Shown here: in pieces, positions 33,364 to 42,354 of the stretch | Numbering within the stretch: the first letter of the stretch is position 1 | Layout: each line of letters begins with the position of its first letter | NCBI RefSeq assembly: GCF_002931075.1 | Contig: NZ_PSTQ01000005.1 | Span: 62,001 to 126,000 of the forward strand | DNA length: 64,000 bases | Direction: 5' to 3' | From: Pseudoclavibacter sp. AY1F1 | GTDB lineage: Bacteria; Actinomycetota; Actinomycetes; Actinomycetales; Microbacteriaceae | Notes under the pieces: model-generated | Seen by the model: only the letters and a program-made list of their open reading frames with translations | The model's database searches: none | What the model was told of the DNA's origin: nothing | Translations under genes and position numbers: made by a program

Positions 33364-34725
33364 ATGCTTTCCGACACCTTCAAGAGCGCCCGCGCTCGCA
33401 CTACCGCCCTCGTCATCGCCTTCGGCGTCGTCGCCGGTGGGGTAGCAGTCACGGCCGCGCCTTCCTTCGCTGCGAACGGCGACCAGGTAGACGCGAGTGT
33501 CGATGGAGACACCAGCGCCGCATCCGCTTCCGTCTCCGAAGAGACGATCGCCGCGGACGCCCCGGGTCTCACCGTTACTGGATCCGGCTTCACGCCAGGC
33601 AACCTCGTCCACGTGCAGGTTGTCGGCCCCGACGGAGAGACCAACTGGTCCTGGGGGACCGAGTCGCACAAGGTCGACGAGTCCGGAGCGGTCAGCGCCG
33701 AGCTGACGAGCGACGTGCCATGGACTGAGGGCGACTACGCCGTAGTCCTCTTCGAGTCTGACGACGTGCAGGCCTCGACCGCCTTCGCGGCTGAAGCCTC
33801 CCTCGACACTGAGACGCCAGCACCGACTGAGACGGCCACTCCAGAGCCCACGGAAACCTCGACAGAGACCGCGTCGCCGGAGCCGACCGAGACTGAGACG
33901 GCCACGCCTGAGCCGACTGAGACGGCCACTGAGACGCCGGAGCCCACACTCACCGAAGAGCCCACGCTCGAGCCGACCGAGACGACGAGTGTCACGCCAA
34001 CCGCCACTGAGACGGTCACGCCGGAGCCGACCGAGACCGAGGCGCCAGTCGTCGAGGCCGCCGTCGCGACCGAGCAGTCCAGCTACACGCAGGATGAAGC
34101 CGCGAAGGGGATCACGTACGTCGCAACCGGCTTCACGCCAGATGTTGAGCTCGAGCTGACGCTGGTGCTTCCGGACGGCGAAGAGGCACCCTTCGAAGCT
34201 GCAGAACCGATCGTCCCGGATGCTGACGGCAACTACGCCGGCATCATCACGTACGACGGTGCGTGGGCGACTGGCAGCTACGGCATCAAGCTGACCACAA
34301 TCACTCCCGACGCCACGACTCCGCCTGCTGCGACAGTCCCCGCGGCCGAAGAGGCTGAATCTGACTCGAGCCTGCTCATCGTGTCGGGTGAGTCGGAGCT
34401 GACGCGGGCTGCTGAATCGCCCGCAGCCACCGAGGTGCCGGCCCCTGCTCCGGTGAGCTTCCTCGAGCAGGAAGCCTCGACCACCTTCGAGGTCACCGGC
34501 GATGCGGTCTCGACATCCACGGCGACGCCGAGCGCATCCGCTGCCCCTGCTGGCAACGGCAGCAACGGTAGCGCTGACGGCAAGGGCAAGGCGCAGAATA
34601 AGTCGCTCGCGACCACGGGTGCCGAGGATGTGTTCGGGGCCGCAGGCATTGGCCTTCTGGTGCTCGGCCTCGGCGCAGCAGCTGTGACGGGCGCGCGCTT
34701 CCTGAGCCGCCGTCGCGAGAGTTGA
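33364..34725 (+). CDS. Sortase-anchored, Pro/Thr/Glu-rich surface protein
   Basis: 453-aa secreted protein. Signal peptide residues 1-~36 (ARTTALVIAFGVVAGG ... APSFAA). Two related beta-type domains (GLTVTGSGFTPGNLVHVQVVGPDGE and GITYVATGFTPDVELELTLVLPDGE) are separated by a stalk of TETATPEPTE-type repeats (~residues 155-230). The C-terminus is a cell-wall sorting signal: LATTG at 415-419, a hydrophobic span and RRRES. LAxTG signals are typical of class E sortases in high-GC actinobacteria. TTAGCG lies 7 nt before the ATG and no Shine-Dalgarno site is seen. Paralog of the next gene. Confidence 0.82.
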   Translation: MLSDTFKSARARTTALVIAFGVVAGGVAVTAAPSFAANGDQVDASVDGDTSAASASVSEETIAADAPGLTVTGSGFTPGNLVHVQVVGPDGETNWSWGTESHKVDESGAVSAELTSDVPWTEGDYAVVLFESDDVQASTAFAAEASLDTETPAPTETATPEPTETSTETASPEPTETETATPEPTETATETPEPTLTEEPTLEPTETTSVTPTATETVTPEPTETEAPVVEAAVATEQSSYTQDEAAKGITYVATGFTPDVELELTLVLPDGEEAPFEAAEPIVPDADGNYAGIITYDGAWATGSYGIKLTTITPDATTPPAATVPAAEEAESDSSLLIVSGESELTRAAESPAATEVPAPAPVSFLEQEASTTFEVTGDAVSTSTATPSASAAPAGNGSNGSADGKGKAQNKSLATTGAEDVFGAAGIGLLVLGLGAAAVTGARFLSRRRES

Positions 34726-34752
34726 TTCGTCAGCACTGAAGCTGAACAGTGA

Positions 34753-34786
34753 GCGGGGCCGGACGCCGAATGGCGTCCGGCCCCGC
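34753..34786 (+). terminator. Terminator after the first surface-protein gene
   Basis: Perfect 15-bp stem GCGGGGCCGGACGCC (34753-34767) with 34772-34786 and a GAAT tetraloop. The rest of the 266-bp gap to the next gene has a possible TAGGAT -10 box at 34937 and nothing else notable. Confidence 0.8.
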
Positions 34787-34991
34787 CGCTTTCGTCTGAC
34801 GGGCAGATATCTATGCATATTCAAGCGCTCGGGGAGAAGTCCCCGTCTTCGAGGCCGGTCCAGAAGCGTGCGTCAAAACCTAATCTGATCAGGCATTTTC
34901 AGTCGACCGAGCGAGTCCACTGAAGCAATAGCTCACTAGGATCGTCCGTAACCTTCTGGACATCACCTGTGAGTCAGGCCACTCTTTAGTT

Positions 34992-36125
34992 ATGGCTTCC
35001 TCATTCTCCTCCTCGTCGCGCAAGCGCGCGTCTGCCCTCACGATCGCCTTCGGTGTGCTCGCCAGCGGTGCCGTGCTGACCGCTGCACCCGCGTTTGCAG
35101 CGACCACCACGCCTCCGGCGACCCCCGTCGAGACGACTCCTGCCGCCACCGAATCGGCTGCTCCGACCGAGACGACCGCTCCGACGGAGACGTCCTCAGA
35201 GGAGTCGACGCCGTCGTCGACCCCCTCCGAGGAAGCGGCGACGCCGGCGCCCACTGAGTCGGCTGAGGCACCTGCCGCCGCCGGTGCAACGACGAAGCCC
35301 AGCTTCACGCCTGACGAGGGCATCACGTACGTCCTCACCGGGCTGGCGCCCGAAACCAAGCTGTCGAGCATCACTCTCACGCTGCCTGACGGTAGCGCTG
35401 TGGCAGTGCCCGCGGCAGCAGGCAACGCCTGGACCACGGACGCCGAAGGCACGTACGCGGGCGAGATCACCAGCACTGGGCTCCTCGCTGAGGGTGCATA
35501 CTCCGCCACTGTCACGCAGGACTACACCGACGACGCCGGCCAGCCGGCTCAGAACGTCGTCAACTTCAGCTTCGCCGTTGCCGCCGTCGCCACGGCCACG
35601 CCGACGCCGACCGTCGACCCGACTCCCACGGTCGAGGCACCCGTCGCGTACGCCAACGCGGGGAGCTTCCTCCCCACGGACGACATCTCCTACACGGCGC
35701 AGCACTTCACGCCGGGCCTCGCGCTCGACATCACCGTTGTCTACCCCGACGGTTCCTCCGTCGAGGTCGAGCCGACCGACGACTCCGTCGTGGCAGAAGA
35801 CGGCACCTACCCCGGTGTCCTCATCAACCAGTCGGGCACAGCGCTGCCCGTCGGCGAGTACACGGTGACGCTGTCGCAGTCGAGCGGTCTCTCGGCCACC
35901 TTCACGTTCCTGATCGCCGAGGCAACCCCAGGCGGCACGACGTCGCCCACGACGACCGCAGCTCCTGCGGGCAACGGTGGCGGCACGAACACGGGCCACA
36001 AGACGCCTGAGCTCGCTACCACGGGTGCAGAAGACGTCTTCGGCGCGGCAGGCATCGGCCTCCTCGCCCTCGCTACGGGCGCCGGCGTGCTCGTCGCTCG
36101 CCGCCTCGCGGCCAAGAAGGCCTAG
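34992..36125 (+). CDS. Sortase-anchored surface protein, paralog of the preceding gene
   Basis: 377-aa secreted protein. Signal peptide (KRASALTIAFGVLASGAVLTAAPAFAA-type, residues 1-~36) is clearly related to the upstream gene's. A Pro/Thr/Ser/Glu-rich stalk now comes first (~residues 37-95), followed by two domains (GITYVLTGLAPETKLSSITLTLPDGS and DISYTAQHFTPGLALDITVVYPDGS). The sorting signal LATTG (341-345) and the following 13 residues AEDVFGAAGIGLL are identical to the neighbour. Tandem duplication with rearranged stalk is the simplest reading. No ribosome site is evident before the ATG. Confidence 0.82.
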   Translation: MASSFSSSSRKRASALTIAFGVLASGAVLTAAPAFAATTTPPATPVETTPAATESAAPTETTAPTETSSEESTPSSTPSEEAATPAPTESAEAPAAAGATTKPSFTPDEGITYVLTGLAPETKLSSITLTLPDGSAVAVPAAAGNAWTTDAEGTYAGEITSTGLLAEGAYSATVTQDYTDDAGQPAQNVVNFSFAVAAVATATPTPTVDPTPTVEAPVAYANAGSFLPTDDISYTAQHFTPGLALDITVVYPDGSSVEVEPTDDSVVAEDGTYPGVLINQSGTALPVGEYTVTLSQSSGLSATFTFLIAEATPGGTTSPTTTAAPAGNGGGTNTGHKTPELATTGAEDVFGAAGIGLLALATGAGVLVARRLAAKKA

Positions 36126-36147
36126 TAGCCCACCGAGCTCTTCGCTG

Positions 36148-36181
36148 AGAGGGCGTCACCTTCGGGTGGCGCCCTCTTTTT
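36148..36181 (+). terminator. Canonical terminator after the second surface-protein gene
   Basis: 13-bp stem (one GU) AGAGGGCGTCACC (36148-36160), TTCG tetraloop, 36165-36177, followed by TTTTT. The ~190 bp beyond it (36182-36373) is very GC-rich and shows no credible gene. Confidence 0.9.
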
Positions 36182-36373
36182 GTGCGCCGCCTGCGCCCGC
36201 CGGTCTGTGCCCGCGCGTCTGCGCGCGCCCGCCCGCATCCGGCCGCCCATGCCTCCGCAAACATGCGGGAGATGCAGGTTCCCTGCGTCAGGAAGCTGTT
36301 TCTCCCGTATGGATGCACCATCGAGCGGCTGGGACGCGCGGGCGTCGCCAAGCTGCGAGCGCGCGGCGAGATG

Positions 36374-36413
36374 ACGAAAGCCCCGACCTGGAATCCCTGG
36401 TCGGGGCTTTCGT
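36374..36413 (-). terminator. Terminator of tRNA-Ser
   Basis: 15-bp perfect stem (ACGAAAGCCCCGACC, 36374-36388, with 36399-36413) and a 10-nt loop, 9 bp downstream of the tRNA 3' end on the minus strand. Confidence 0.75.
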
Positions 36414-36421
36414 GCGCGTGG

Positions 36422-36506
36422 CGGAGGATAGGGGATTCGAACCCCTGAGGGCTTTCACCCAACACGCTTTCCAAGCGTGCGCCATAGGCCACTAGGCGAA
36501 TCCTCC
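36422..36506 (-). tRNA. tRNA-Ser (GGA anticodon)
   Basis: 85-nt class II tRNA: acceptor GGAGGAT pairs with ATCCTCC, discriminator G, anticodon stem ACGCT/AGCGT around TTGGAAA (anticodon GGA, reads UCC/UCU), long variable arm (GTTGGGTGAAAGCCCTC) and T-loop GGTTCGAATCC. The three following bases (36419-36421) read CCA. Confidence 0.95.
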
Positions 36507-36535
36507 GTGGGAGCGCCAGGCGCTCACCTCGAAAG

Positions 36536-36565
36536 AGCATAGCGGTTCTCGCGACCGTTCGTGAA
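36536..36565 (-). promoter_or_regulatory. Promoter of tRNA-Ser
   Basis: Minus strand: TTCACG (36560-36565), 18-nt spacer, TATGCT (36536-36541), about 22 nt before the mature tRNA end. Confidence 0.55.
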
Positions 36566-36613
36566 CGCGAGCGCCAAAACGCCCCCAACAGGCAACCCCC
36601 GACGGGCTCCTCG

Positions 36614-37267
36614 CTAGAGTTTCTTGACTGCTGATCCGATCTCCACGTCGCCCGAAACGACTTCGAACTGCTTGTGGATGCCCGCGTGGCGGTCGAGGAG
36701 GGCCGCGATCACCGCGGCCACGTCGGCGCGCGGGATGGACCCGCGTTCGACCTGCTCGCCCACCTTGACGAGGCCGGTGGGCTCATCGTCGGTGAGTCCA
36801 CCGGGGCGCACGATGGTCCAGTCGAGCTTGGCGCTGCGGGCGCGGATGTTCGCGTCGGCCTCGCTCTTGGCCCGGAGGTACACCTGGTAGACGTCGTCAG
36901 AGTCTCGGTCGAACGTGTCGGTGCCGATGGCAGAGACGACGACGAACCTGCGGATGTTCGCGAGCTCTGCCGCATCCGCTGACAGGATGGCGCCGTCGCG
37001 GTCGAGTGTGAGCTTGCGCTCCGCCGTGCTCCCGGGCCCTGCGCCGGCCGCGAAGACGACCGCGTCGACGTGGCCGAGCTGCTTTGCGAGATCTGTCGGG
37101 GAGTTCTGCTCGAGATCGGCGACGACGGGGTCCGCGCCGAGCTCCTTGAGGGAGTCGACGTAGTCCGGGTTGCGGATGATGCTCGTGACGCGGTGTCCGC
37201 GCTGGATGAGCTGGGTCGTTAGATGGCGTGCGATCTGACCGTTTCCACCGATGACTGCGATTCTCAT
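36614..37267 (-). CDS. NAD(P)-binding NmrA/SDR-like protein
   Basis: 217-aa Rossmann-fold protein: MRIAVIGGNGQIARHLTTQLIQRGHRVTSIIR (GGNGxxA nucleotide loop), VVFAAGAGPGS, and WTIVRPGGLTDDEPTG in place of the classical YxxxK site. It belongs to the atypical SDR / NmrA group that includes sugar epimerase-like and redox-sensing proteins; no substrate can be assigned. ATG at 37267 preferred over an in-frame GTG 6 nt upstream. Confidence 0.78.
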   Translation of the reverse strand: MRIAVIGGNGQIARHLTTQLIQRGHRVTSIIRNPDYVDSLKELGADPVVADLEQNSPTDLAKQLGHVDAVVFAAGAGPGSTAERKLTLDRDGAILSADAAELANIRRFVVVSAIGTDTFDRDSDDVYQVYLRAKSEADANIRARSAKLDWTIVRPGGLTDDEPTGLVKVGEQVERGSIPRADVAAVIAALLDRHAGIHKQFEVVSGDVEIGSAVKKL

Positions 37268-37352
37268 GCCCACCAGTCAAGCTGGTCAGCCTGAGTTCGA
37301 GGCCAGCGTTCGCGGCGGGCGATCTGCGCGGCGCGTCCTCAGCGGCGGAGAA

Positions 37353-37400
37353 TTGTGGCCCCCTGCGGTTCCGCCCCCGCGGAACAGCGTTGCGCCACAA
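37353..37400. repeat. Nested inverted repeat downstream of the SRP RNA
   Basis: Outer arms TTGTGGC (37353-37359) and GCCACAA (37394-37400) enclose a perfect 7-bp hairpin, GTTCCGC (37368-37374) with GCGGAAC (37379-37385). The 3' arm continues GCCACAACCCTG, identical to part of the repeat at 48825-48886. The remainder of 37268-37464 shows no gene. Confidence 0.6.
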
Positions 37401-37464
37401 CCCTGCGACCGGGGCGAGGATGCGGCGTCGGGTGAGGCAAGCGCACTTGCTGCATCCGCAAAAG

Positions 37465-37556
37465 AAAAGACCCCCCGCGCACCCGCCAGAGCCCGGTTAC
37501 CCTTGCTGCGTTTCCGCCCTGGGGGAGTTGGCCTGGATGGCGCCACGCGAGGAGCC
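37465..37556 (-). ncRNA. ffs: Signal recognition particle RNA, small (4.5S) type
   Basis: Single-hairpin SRP RNA of about 92 nt. The apical part reads CCCAGGGCGGAAACGCAGCA, with the GGAA tetraloop and the asymmetric loop bound by Ffh; the flanks GCTCCTCGCG and CGCGGGGGGTC pair at the base. A U-rich stretch (TCTTTTCTTTTG) follows as terminator. The ends are estimated from the promoter and the pairing. Confidence 0.9.
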
Positions 37557-37563
37557 GTCGACC

Positions 37564-37592
37564 AGCATAGCGCGACCATCGCCGTACGCGAA
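37564..37592 (-). promoter_or_regulatory. Promoter of the SRP RNA gene
   Basis: Minus strand: TTCGCG (37587-37592), 17-nt spacer, TATGCT (37564-37569); the predicted start at about 37556 coincides with the RNA 5' end. Confidence 0.65.
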
Positions 37593-37661
37593 TTCCGTTC
37601 CGCCACAATTGGCAGGATCACGACAGCCCGCTGACTCTCCACCCGACTACCATTGCCAGAC

Positions 37662-39776
37662 GTGGGGACAAGCATCTACATCACGTCATCAGAGGGTCAC
37701 TCTGGCAAGTCAGCCGTCGCTCTCGGGGTCGTGAATGCCCTGAGTCGCTCGATCGGCAGGGTCGGCGTGTTCCGGCCCATAGTCCAGAACGCCGAGGCGC
37801 GAGACGACATCCTCGAGCTCCTGCTCTCGCAGCTCGACCCGCAGAATCGCGGTCTCGAGTACGAGTCCGGCTTCGGCGTCACCTACGACGACGTGCACGC
37901 CGATCCGGACGAGGCGCTCTCCCGCATCGTCACCCGATATCGCGCGCTCGAGCGCCGCTGCGACACGGTGGTCATCGTCGGCAGCGACTTCACCGACATT
38001 GGCAACCCGGCAGAGCTCGGCTTCAATGCTCGTGTCGCCGCTAACCTCGGCGCACCCGTCCTGCTTGTCCTGACCGGCCTCGACGCCGACAAGGGGCAGC
38101 CGCGCACGCCAGAGCAGCTTGCGCAGGCGCTCGAAGTGACGCTGCCGGAACTGGACGCGGCCCACGCCACCCTGCTCGCGATCGCTATCAACCGGGCCGA
38201 CGAGAACGCGACGGAGGAGGTTCGCCTGGCAGTCGCCGAGCGCGCCCTCCGCGAGCTCGGCCACAAGGTGCCCGTGTGGGCGATCCCCGAGACGCCGCTC
38301 CTCATGGCACCGTCCCTGTCTCAGCTGCTGGATGCGGTCGGCGGCGAGCTCGTCTATGGCGACCGTGAGCTCCTCGGCCGCGAGGTGCTTGGCATCGTGC
38401 TCGCGGGAATGTCGATGCAGAACGTCCTCGAGCGACTCAAGGAAGGCGCGGTTGTGGTCATCGCGGCCGACCGCACGGACGTTCTGCTTGCCGTGCTTCT
38501 GGCCCAGGGGGCTGAGACGTTCCCGTCGCTCGCTGGCATCGTGGTGAACGGGCCATTCGAGTTCCCGCCGGCGGTCGAGCGTCTCATCAACGGACTCAAC
38601 GTCCAGGTGCCGATCATCCGCACCAACTTCGGCACGTACGACACTGCCCAGCGCATCATGCAGACGCGAGGCCGCCTCGCAGCTGCGGGCATCTCGCGAC
38701 GCAAGATCGACCTCGCTCTCGCGAAGTTCGAGCAGCACATCCCGGCCATCGAGGTCGTCGCGCTGCTCAACGTGAAGCAGTCACTGGTCGTCACGCCGCT
38801 GATGTTCGAGAACACGCTCCTCGACCGTGCCCGTTCCGACCGCAAGCACATCGTGCTGCCAGAGGGCAGCGACGACCGCATCCTCGTGGCTGCTGGCTCG
38901 CTGCTGGCCCGCGAGGTTGCCCAGATCACGATCCTCGGCGAGGAGTCCGTGGTGCGTGGCCGTGCATCCGCCCTCGGCGTCGACCTCTCGGCGGCCAACG
39001 TGCTCAGCACAAGCAACCCCGACTACGTGGCACGCTTCGCCGAGGAATACGCGAGGCTCCGCGCCCATAAGGGCGTCACGATCGAGGCCGCCACCGAGCG
39101 AGTACGCGACGTCAGCTACTTCGGCACACTCATGGTGCACCTCGGCCTGGCCGACGGCATGGTCTCTGGCGCCGCGCACACGACGGCGCACACCATCCGC
39201 CCTGGCTTCGAGATCGTCAAGACCAAGCCAGGCGTCTCCGTCGTCTCGAGCGTCTTCCTCATGGCCCTCGCCGACCGGGTGCTCGTCTACGGCGACTGCG
39301 CCGTCAACCCCGACCCGACCGCCGAGCAGCTCGCCGACATCGCGATCTCCTCGGCCGAGACGGCGAACCAGTTCGACATCGCGCCTCGCGTGGCGATGCT
39401 CTCCTACTCGACGGGCGAGTCGGGCTCCGGCGCCGACGTCGACAAGGTCCGAACGGCGACCGGCATCGTACGCGAGCGGATGCCCGAGCTGCTGGTCGAA
39501 GGACCCATCCAGTACGACGCGGCGACGGATGCTGCGGTCGCGAGCAAGAAAATGCCTGGCAGTGAGGTGGCCGGGCGCGCGACGGTGTTCATCTTCCCCG
39601 ACCTCAACACGGGCAACAACACGTACAAGGCGGTGCAGCGTTCGGCCGGTGCCGTCGCGATCGGGCCGATCCTGCAGGGACTCAACAAGCCCATCAACGA
39701 CCTGTCCCGTGGGGCGCTCGTCTCAGACATCATCAATACCGTCGCCATCACGGCGATCCAGGCCCAGCGCTCCTGA
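37662..39776 (+). CDS. pta: Phosphate acetyltransferase
   Basis: ~704-aa full-length Pta interconverting acetyl-CoA and acetyl phosphate. N-terminal P-loop-like domain (IYITSSEGHSGKSAVALGVVNAL), central DRTGG regulatory domain (ending near residue 360), C-terminal catalytic domain (LPEGSDDRILVAAG, DGMVSGAAHTTAHTIRPGFE, GATGxxx-type YSTGESGSGADVDKV, DLNTGNNTYKAVQRSA). Length is close to E. coli Pta (714). The GTG at 37662 lies 8 nt after TACCAT (37648-37653), favouring it over an upstream TTG. Operon with ackA. Confidence 0.93.
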   Translation: MGTSIYITSSEGHSGKSAVALGVVNALSRSIGRVGVFRPIVQNAEARDDILELLLSQLDPQNRGLEYESGFGVTYDDVHADPDEALSRIVTRYRALERRCDTVVIVGSDFTDIGNPAELGFNARVAANLGAPVLLVLTGLDADKGQPRTPEQLAQALEVTLPELDAAHATLLAIAINRADENATEEVRLAVAERALRELGHKVPVWAIPETPLLMAPSLSQLLDAVGGELVYGDRELLGREVLGIVLAGMSMQNVLERLKEGAVVVIAADRTDVLLAVLLAQGAETFPSLAGIVVNGPFEFPPAVERLINGLNVQVPIIRTNFGTYDTAQRIMQTRGRLAAAGISRRKIDLALAKFEQHIPAIEVVALLNVKQSLVVTPLMFENTLLDRARSDRKHIVLPEGSDDRILVAAGSLLAREVAQITILGEESVVRGRASALGVDLSAANVLSTSNPDYVARFAEEYARLRAHKGVTIEAATERVRDVSYFGTLMVHLGLADGMVSGAAHTTAHTIRPGFEIVKTKPGVSVVSSVFLMALADRVLVYGDCAVNPDPTAEQLADIAISSAETANQFDIAPRVAMLSYSTGESGSGADVDKVRTATGIVRERMPELLVEGPIQYDAATDAAVASKKMPGSEVAGRATVFIFPDLNTGNNTYKAVQRSAGAVAIGPILQGLNKPINDLSRGALVSDIINTVAITAIQAQRS

Positions 39777-39830
39777 GGGCGTCCGCCTCACGTCCTGCCC
39801 GCGCCTCGCGGGTCTCGAGAAAGGGTGCTC

Positions 39831-41018
39831 ATGAGCATCGTCCTGGTCGTCAACTCCGGCTCCTCGTCCTTCAAGTACCAGCTGATCGACATGGAACGCG
39901 AGGCGACGCTCGCGTCCGGTCTTGTCGAGCGCATCGGTGAGCCCGTCGCGAGCGTCACCCACAAGTCCGGTGGAGCGACCTTCACCCGTGAGGCCGACAT
40001 CCCGAACCATACGCGTGGCTTCGAGGCGATGCTCGAGGGCTTCGAGGAGCACGGTCCGAGCCTCGCCGAGTTCCCGCCACTTGTCGTGGGCCACCGTGTG
40101 GTGCACGGCGGGCGCCGCTTCTTCGACGCAGCGGTCATCGACGGCAAGGTGCTGCAGGACATCGAGGACCTCATCCCGCTCGCCCCGCTCCATAACCCGG
40201 CGAACCTCGAGGGCATCGTCGGCGCCCGCGACGTCTTCGCAGAGACGCCGCACGTCGCGGTGTTCGACACCGCCTTCCACACGACGATGAGCGAGGCCTC
40301 GTCGCTCTACGCGCTGGATGCCGAGGTCGCGAAACAGCACCGGGTGCGCAAGTACGGCGCGCACGGCACGAGCCACAAGTTCGTCTCCGAGGAGACCGCC
40401 AGCTTCCTGGGCCGCGACCTGCGCGAGCTCAAGACGATCGTGCTGCACATCGGCAACGGCGCCAGCATGTGCGCCGTCGACGGCGGGCGTTCGGTCGAGA
40501 CGAGCATGGGCATGACGCCGCTCGAGGGGCTTGTCATGGGCACGCGAACTGGTGACCTCGACCCGGCGGTTCTGGTGCACCTGTCGCGGCGTGGCGGCTA
40601 CACAATCGACCAGCTGGACGATCTCCTGAACCGCAAGTCGGGGCTGCTCGGGCTCACGGGCTCCGGCGACATGCGCGACGTGCGGCAGAAGGCCAACGCC
40701 GGGGACGAGCGCTCGCAGCTCGGGCTCGCGGTCTACGCGCACCGCATCCGCCACTACCTCGGCGCGTACATGCTGCTGCTCGGCGGTGCCGACGCGATCG
40801 TCTTCACGGCGGGCATCGGCGAGAACGATGCGCAGCTGCGGGCCGACGTGCTCGAGGGTCTTGAATGGCTCGGCGTGAAGTTGTCGCCCGAGCGAAACGA
40901 GTCGCCGTCACGGGATGCGCGCCGCATCTCCACAGACGACTCGCGCATCGAGGTGCTGGTCGTGCCCACCAACGAGGAGCTCGAGATCGCACGGCAGAGC
41001 CTGGCCGCGATCGCCTGA
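39831..41018 (+). CDS. ackA: Acetate kinase
   Basis: 395-aa ASKHA-fold kinase converting acetyl phosphate + ADP to acetate + ATP. Motifs: VVNSGSSSFKYQLID, GHRVVHGG, LAPLHNPAN, RKYGAHGTSHKFV, VLHIGNGASMCAVDGG, GMTPLEGLVMGTRTGDLDP and FTAGIGENDAQLR. ATG at 39831 with AAAGGG 7 nt upstream, 54 bp after pta. Confidence 0.96.
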   Translation: MSIVLVVNSGSSSFKYQLIDMEREATLASGLVERIGEPVASVTHKSGGATFTREADIPNHTRGFEAMLEGFEEHGPSLAEFPPLVVGHRVVHGGRRFFDAAVIDGKVLQDIEDLIPLAPLHNPANLEGIVGARDVFAETPHVAVFDTAFHTTMSEASSLYALDAEVAKQHRVRKYGAHGTSHKFVSEETASFLGRDLRELKTIVLHIGNGASMCAVDGGRSVETSMGMTPLEGLVMGTRTGDLDPAVLVHLSRRGGYTIDQLDDLLNRKSGLLGLTGSGDMRDVRQKANAGDERSQLGLAVYAHRIRHYLGAYMLLLGGADAIVFTAGIGENDAQLRADVLEGLEWLGVKLSPERNESPSRDARRISTDDSRIEVLVVPTNEELEIARQSLAAIA

Positions 41019-41031
41019 CAGCATTGAAGTC

Positions 41032-41071
41032 AAGGGCAGATCGCGCGCCCGCGAGTGCGCGACCTGCCCTT
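41032..41071. terminator. Terminator between ackA and kynU
   Basis: 15-bp stem with one mismatch: AAGGGCAG (41032-41039) pairs with CTGCCCTT (41064-41071), and TCGCGC (41041-41046) with GCGCGA (41057-41062). Separates convergent genes. Confidence 0.75.
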
Positions 41072-41082
41072 CGCGTGGCTAC

Positions 41083-42354
41083 TCAGGTGACTGAATGGCG
41101 CACCTGGTGCTCGGGGGCTCGCCAAAGCTCCTCGTCCAGCACTCTCCGCAGGGTCTCGACCGCATCCCAGACATCTGCGTAGCCGATGTAAAGCGGGGTT
41201 ATGCCGAACCTCAGCACATCCGGTTCCCTGTAATCCCCGACGACTCCCTCTGCGATGAGCGCTTGCATGACAGCGTGGCTGTTCGGGTGGTGAAAGCTCA
41301 CATGGCTACCGCGCTTCTCCGGATCGCGTGGCGTGATGAGGGTCAGGGGGTGGGCTGGGAGGCGCGTCTCTACAAGTTCGATGAAGAGCGTCGTGAGGGC
41401 GATGGACTTCCCTCGTACGAGGTTCATGTCCGCCTCGAGTGCGAGATCCAGCCCCGCCTGCATCGTTCCGAGCGAAATGATCGGCTGTGTGCCGGACAGG
41501 AAGCTACGAATGTCGCGGGCGGGTCGATAAGTCGTCTCCATGTCGAAGGGGCGCGCGTGACCCCACCAGCCGGACAGAGGCTGTTGAGCGTCCGCCAGGT
41601 AGCGCTCAGCCACCCAGATGAATGCCGGAGAGCCGGGCCCCCCATTGAGGTACTTGTATGTGCACCCGACGGCGAAGTCAGCGTCGGCTTTGTCGAGGCT
41701 GATGGGCAAGGCGCCAGCAGAATGACAGAGGTCCCAGATCGTGAGCGCTCCAACCTCATGAGCTAGACGCGTTACTCGCTGTATGTCCCACAAGCTGCCG
41801 GAACGGTAGTTGACCTGTGTGAGAAGCGTGACGGCGACGTCCTCGTCAAGGGCGTCCTCAATGCAGAGCTCATCGTCGACCAAGCGGAGTTCGTAGCCTC
41901 GGTCGAGGAAGCGGATCAAGCCCTCAATGATGTAGAGGTCGGTGGGGAAGTTGTCACGTTCTGACAGGATCACCCGGCGTTCAGGATGATGTTCAGCCTG
42001 AATCTGGAGAGCGGCCCCGAGCGCCTTGTAGATGTTGATGCTCGTGGTGTCAGTTGCCACACACCCACCAGAATCTCCTCCGACAAGGGTGGCGATTTTT
42101 TTGCCTAGCCGGAGCGGAAGGGCGAACCACTCGTTCTTGTTCCAACTTGTGATGAGGTCGTTTCCCCATTCCGTTTCGATGATTTCCTTCGCCCGCTCCG
42201 GCGCGCTTTTGGGAAGCACGCCTAGGGAGTTCCCGTCGAGGTAGACAAGATTCTCTGGAACGGAGAAACGTCTACGGAATTCCCTGAGTGGGTCAGATGC
42301 ATCCGCGGTGACGCACTCCTGGCGGCTTTGAAGAGGATGGGTGGGGCCGGTCAT
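41083..42354 (-). CDS. kynU: Kynureninase
   Basis: 423-aa PLP enzyme cleaving L-kynurenine to anthranilate and alanine. Motifs: FSVPENLVYLDGNSLGVLPKS, EWGNDLITSWNKNEWFALP, DNFPTDLYIIEGL, WDLCHSAGALPISLD, the PLP lysine in VGCTYKYLNGGPGSPAF, and the C-terminal HPNSHAVMQALI ... PDVLRFGITPLYIGY. Start at 42354 with GGAGG 5 nt upstream and ATGA overlap with kynB. Third gene of the permease-kynB-kynU operon. Confidence 0.93.
   Translation of the reverse strand: MTGPTHPLQSRQECVTADASDPLREFRRRFSVPENLVYLDGNSLGVLPKSAPERAKEIIETEWGNDLITSWNKNEWFALPLRLGKKIATLVGGDSGGCVATDTTSINIYKALGAALQIQAEHHPERRVILSERDNFPTDLYIIEGLIRFLDRGYELRLVDDELCIEDALDEDVAVTLLTQVNYRSGSLWDIQRVTRLAHEVGALTIWDLCHSAGALPISLDKADADFAVGCTYKYLNGGPGSPAFIWVAERYLADAQQPLSGWWGHARPFDMETTYRPARDIRSFLSGTQPIISLGTMQAGLDLALEADMNLVRGKSIALTTLFIELVETRLPAHPLTLITPRDPEKRGSHVSFHHPNSHAVMQALIAEGVVGDYREPDVLRFGITPLYIGYADVWDAVETLRRVLDEELWRAPEHQVRHSVT

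Noticed and set aside
36182-36373. Several overlapping Arg/Ala-rich ORFs between the terminator and the tRNA-Ser
   Set aside because: They overlap each other on both strands, lack ribosome sites and run into the tRNA gene.
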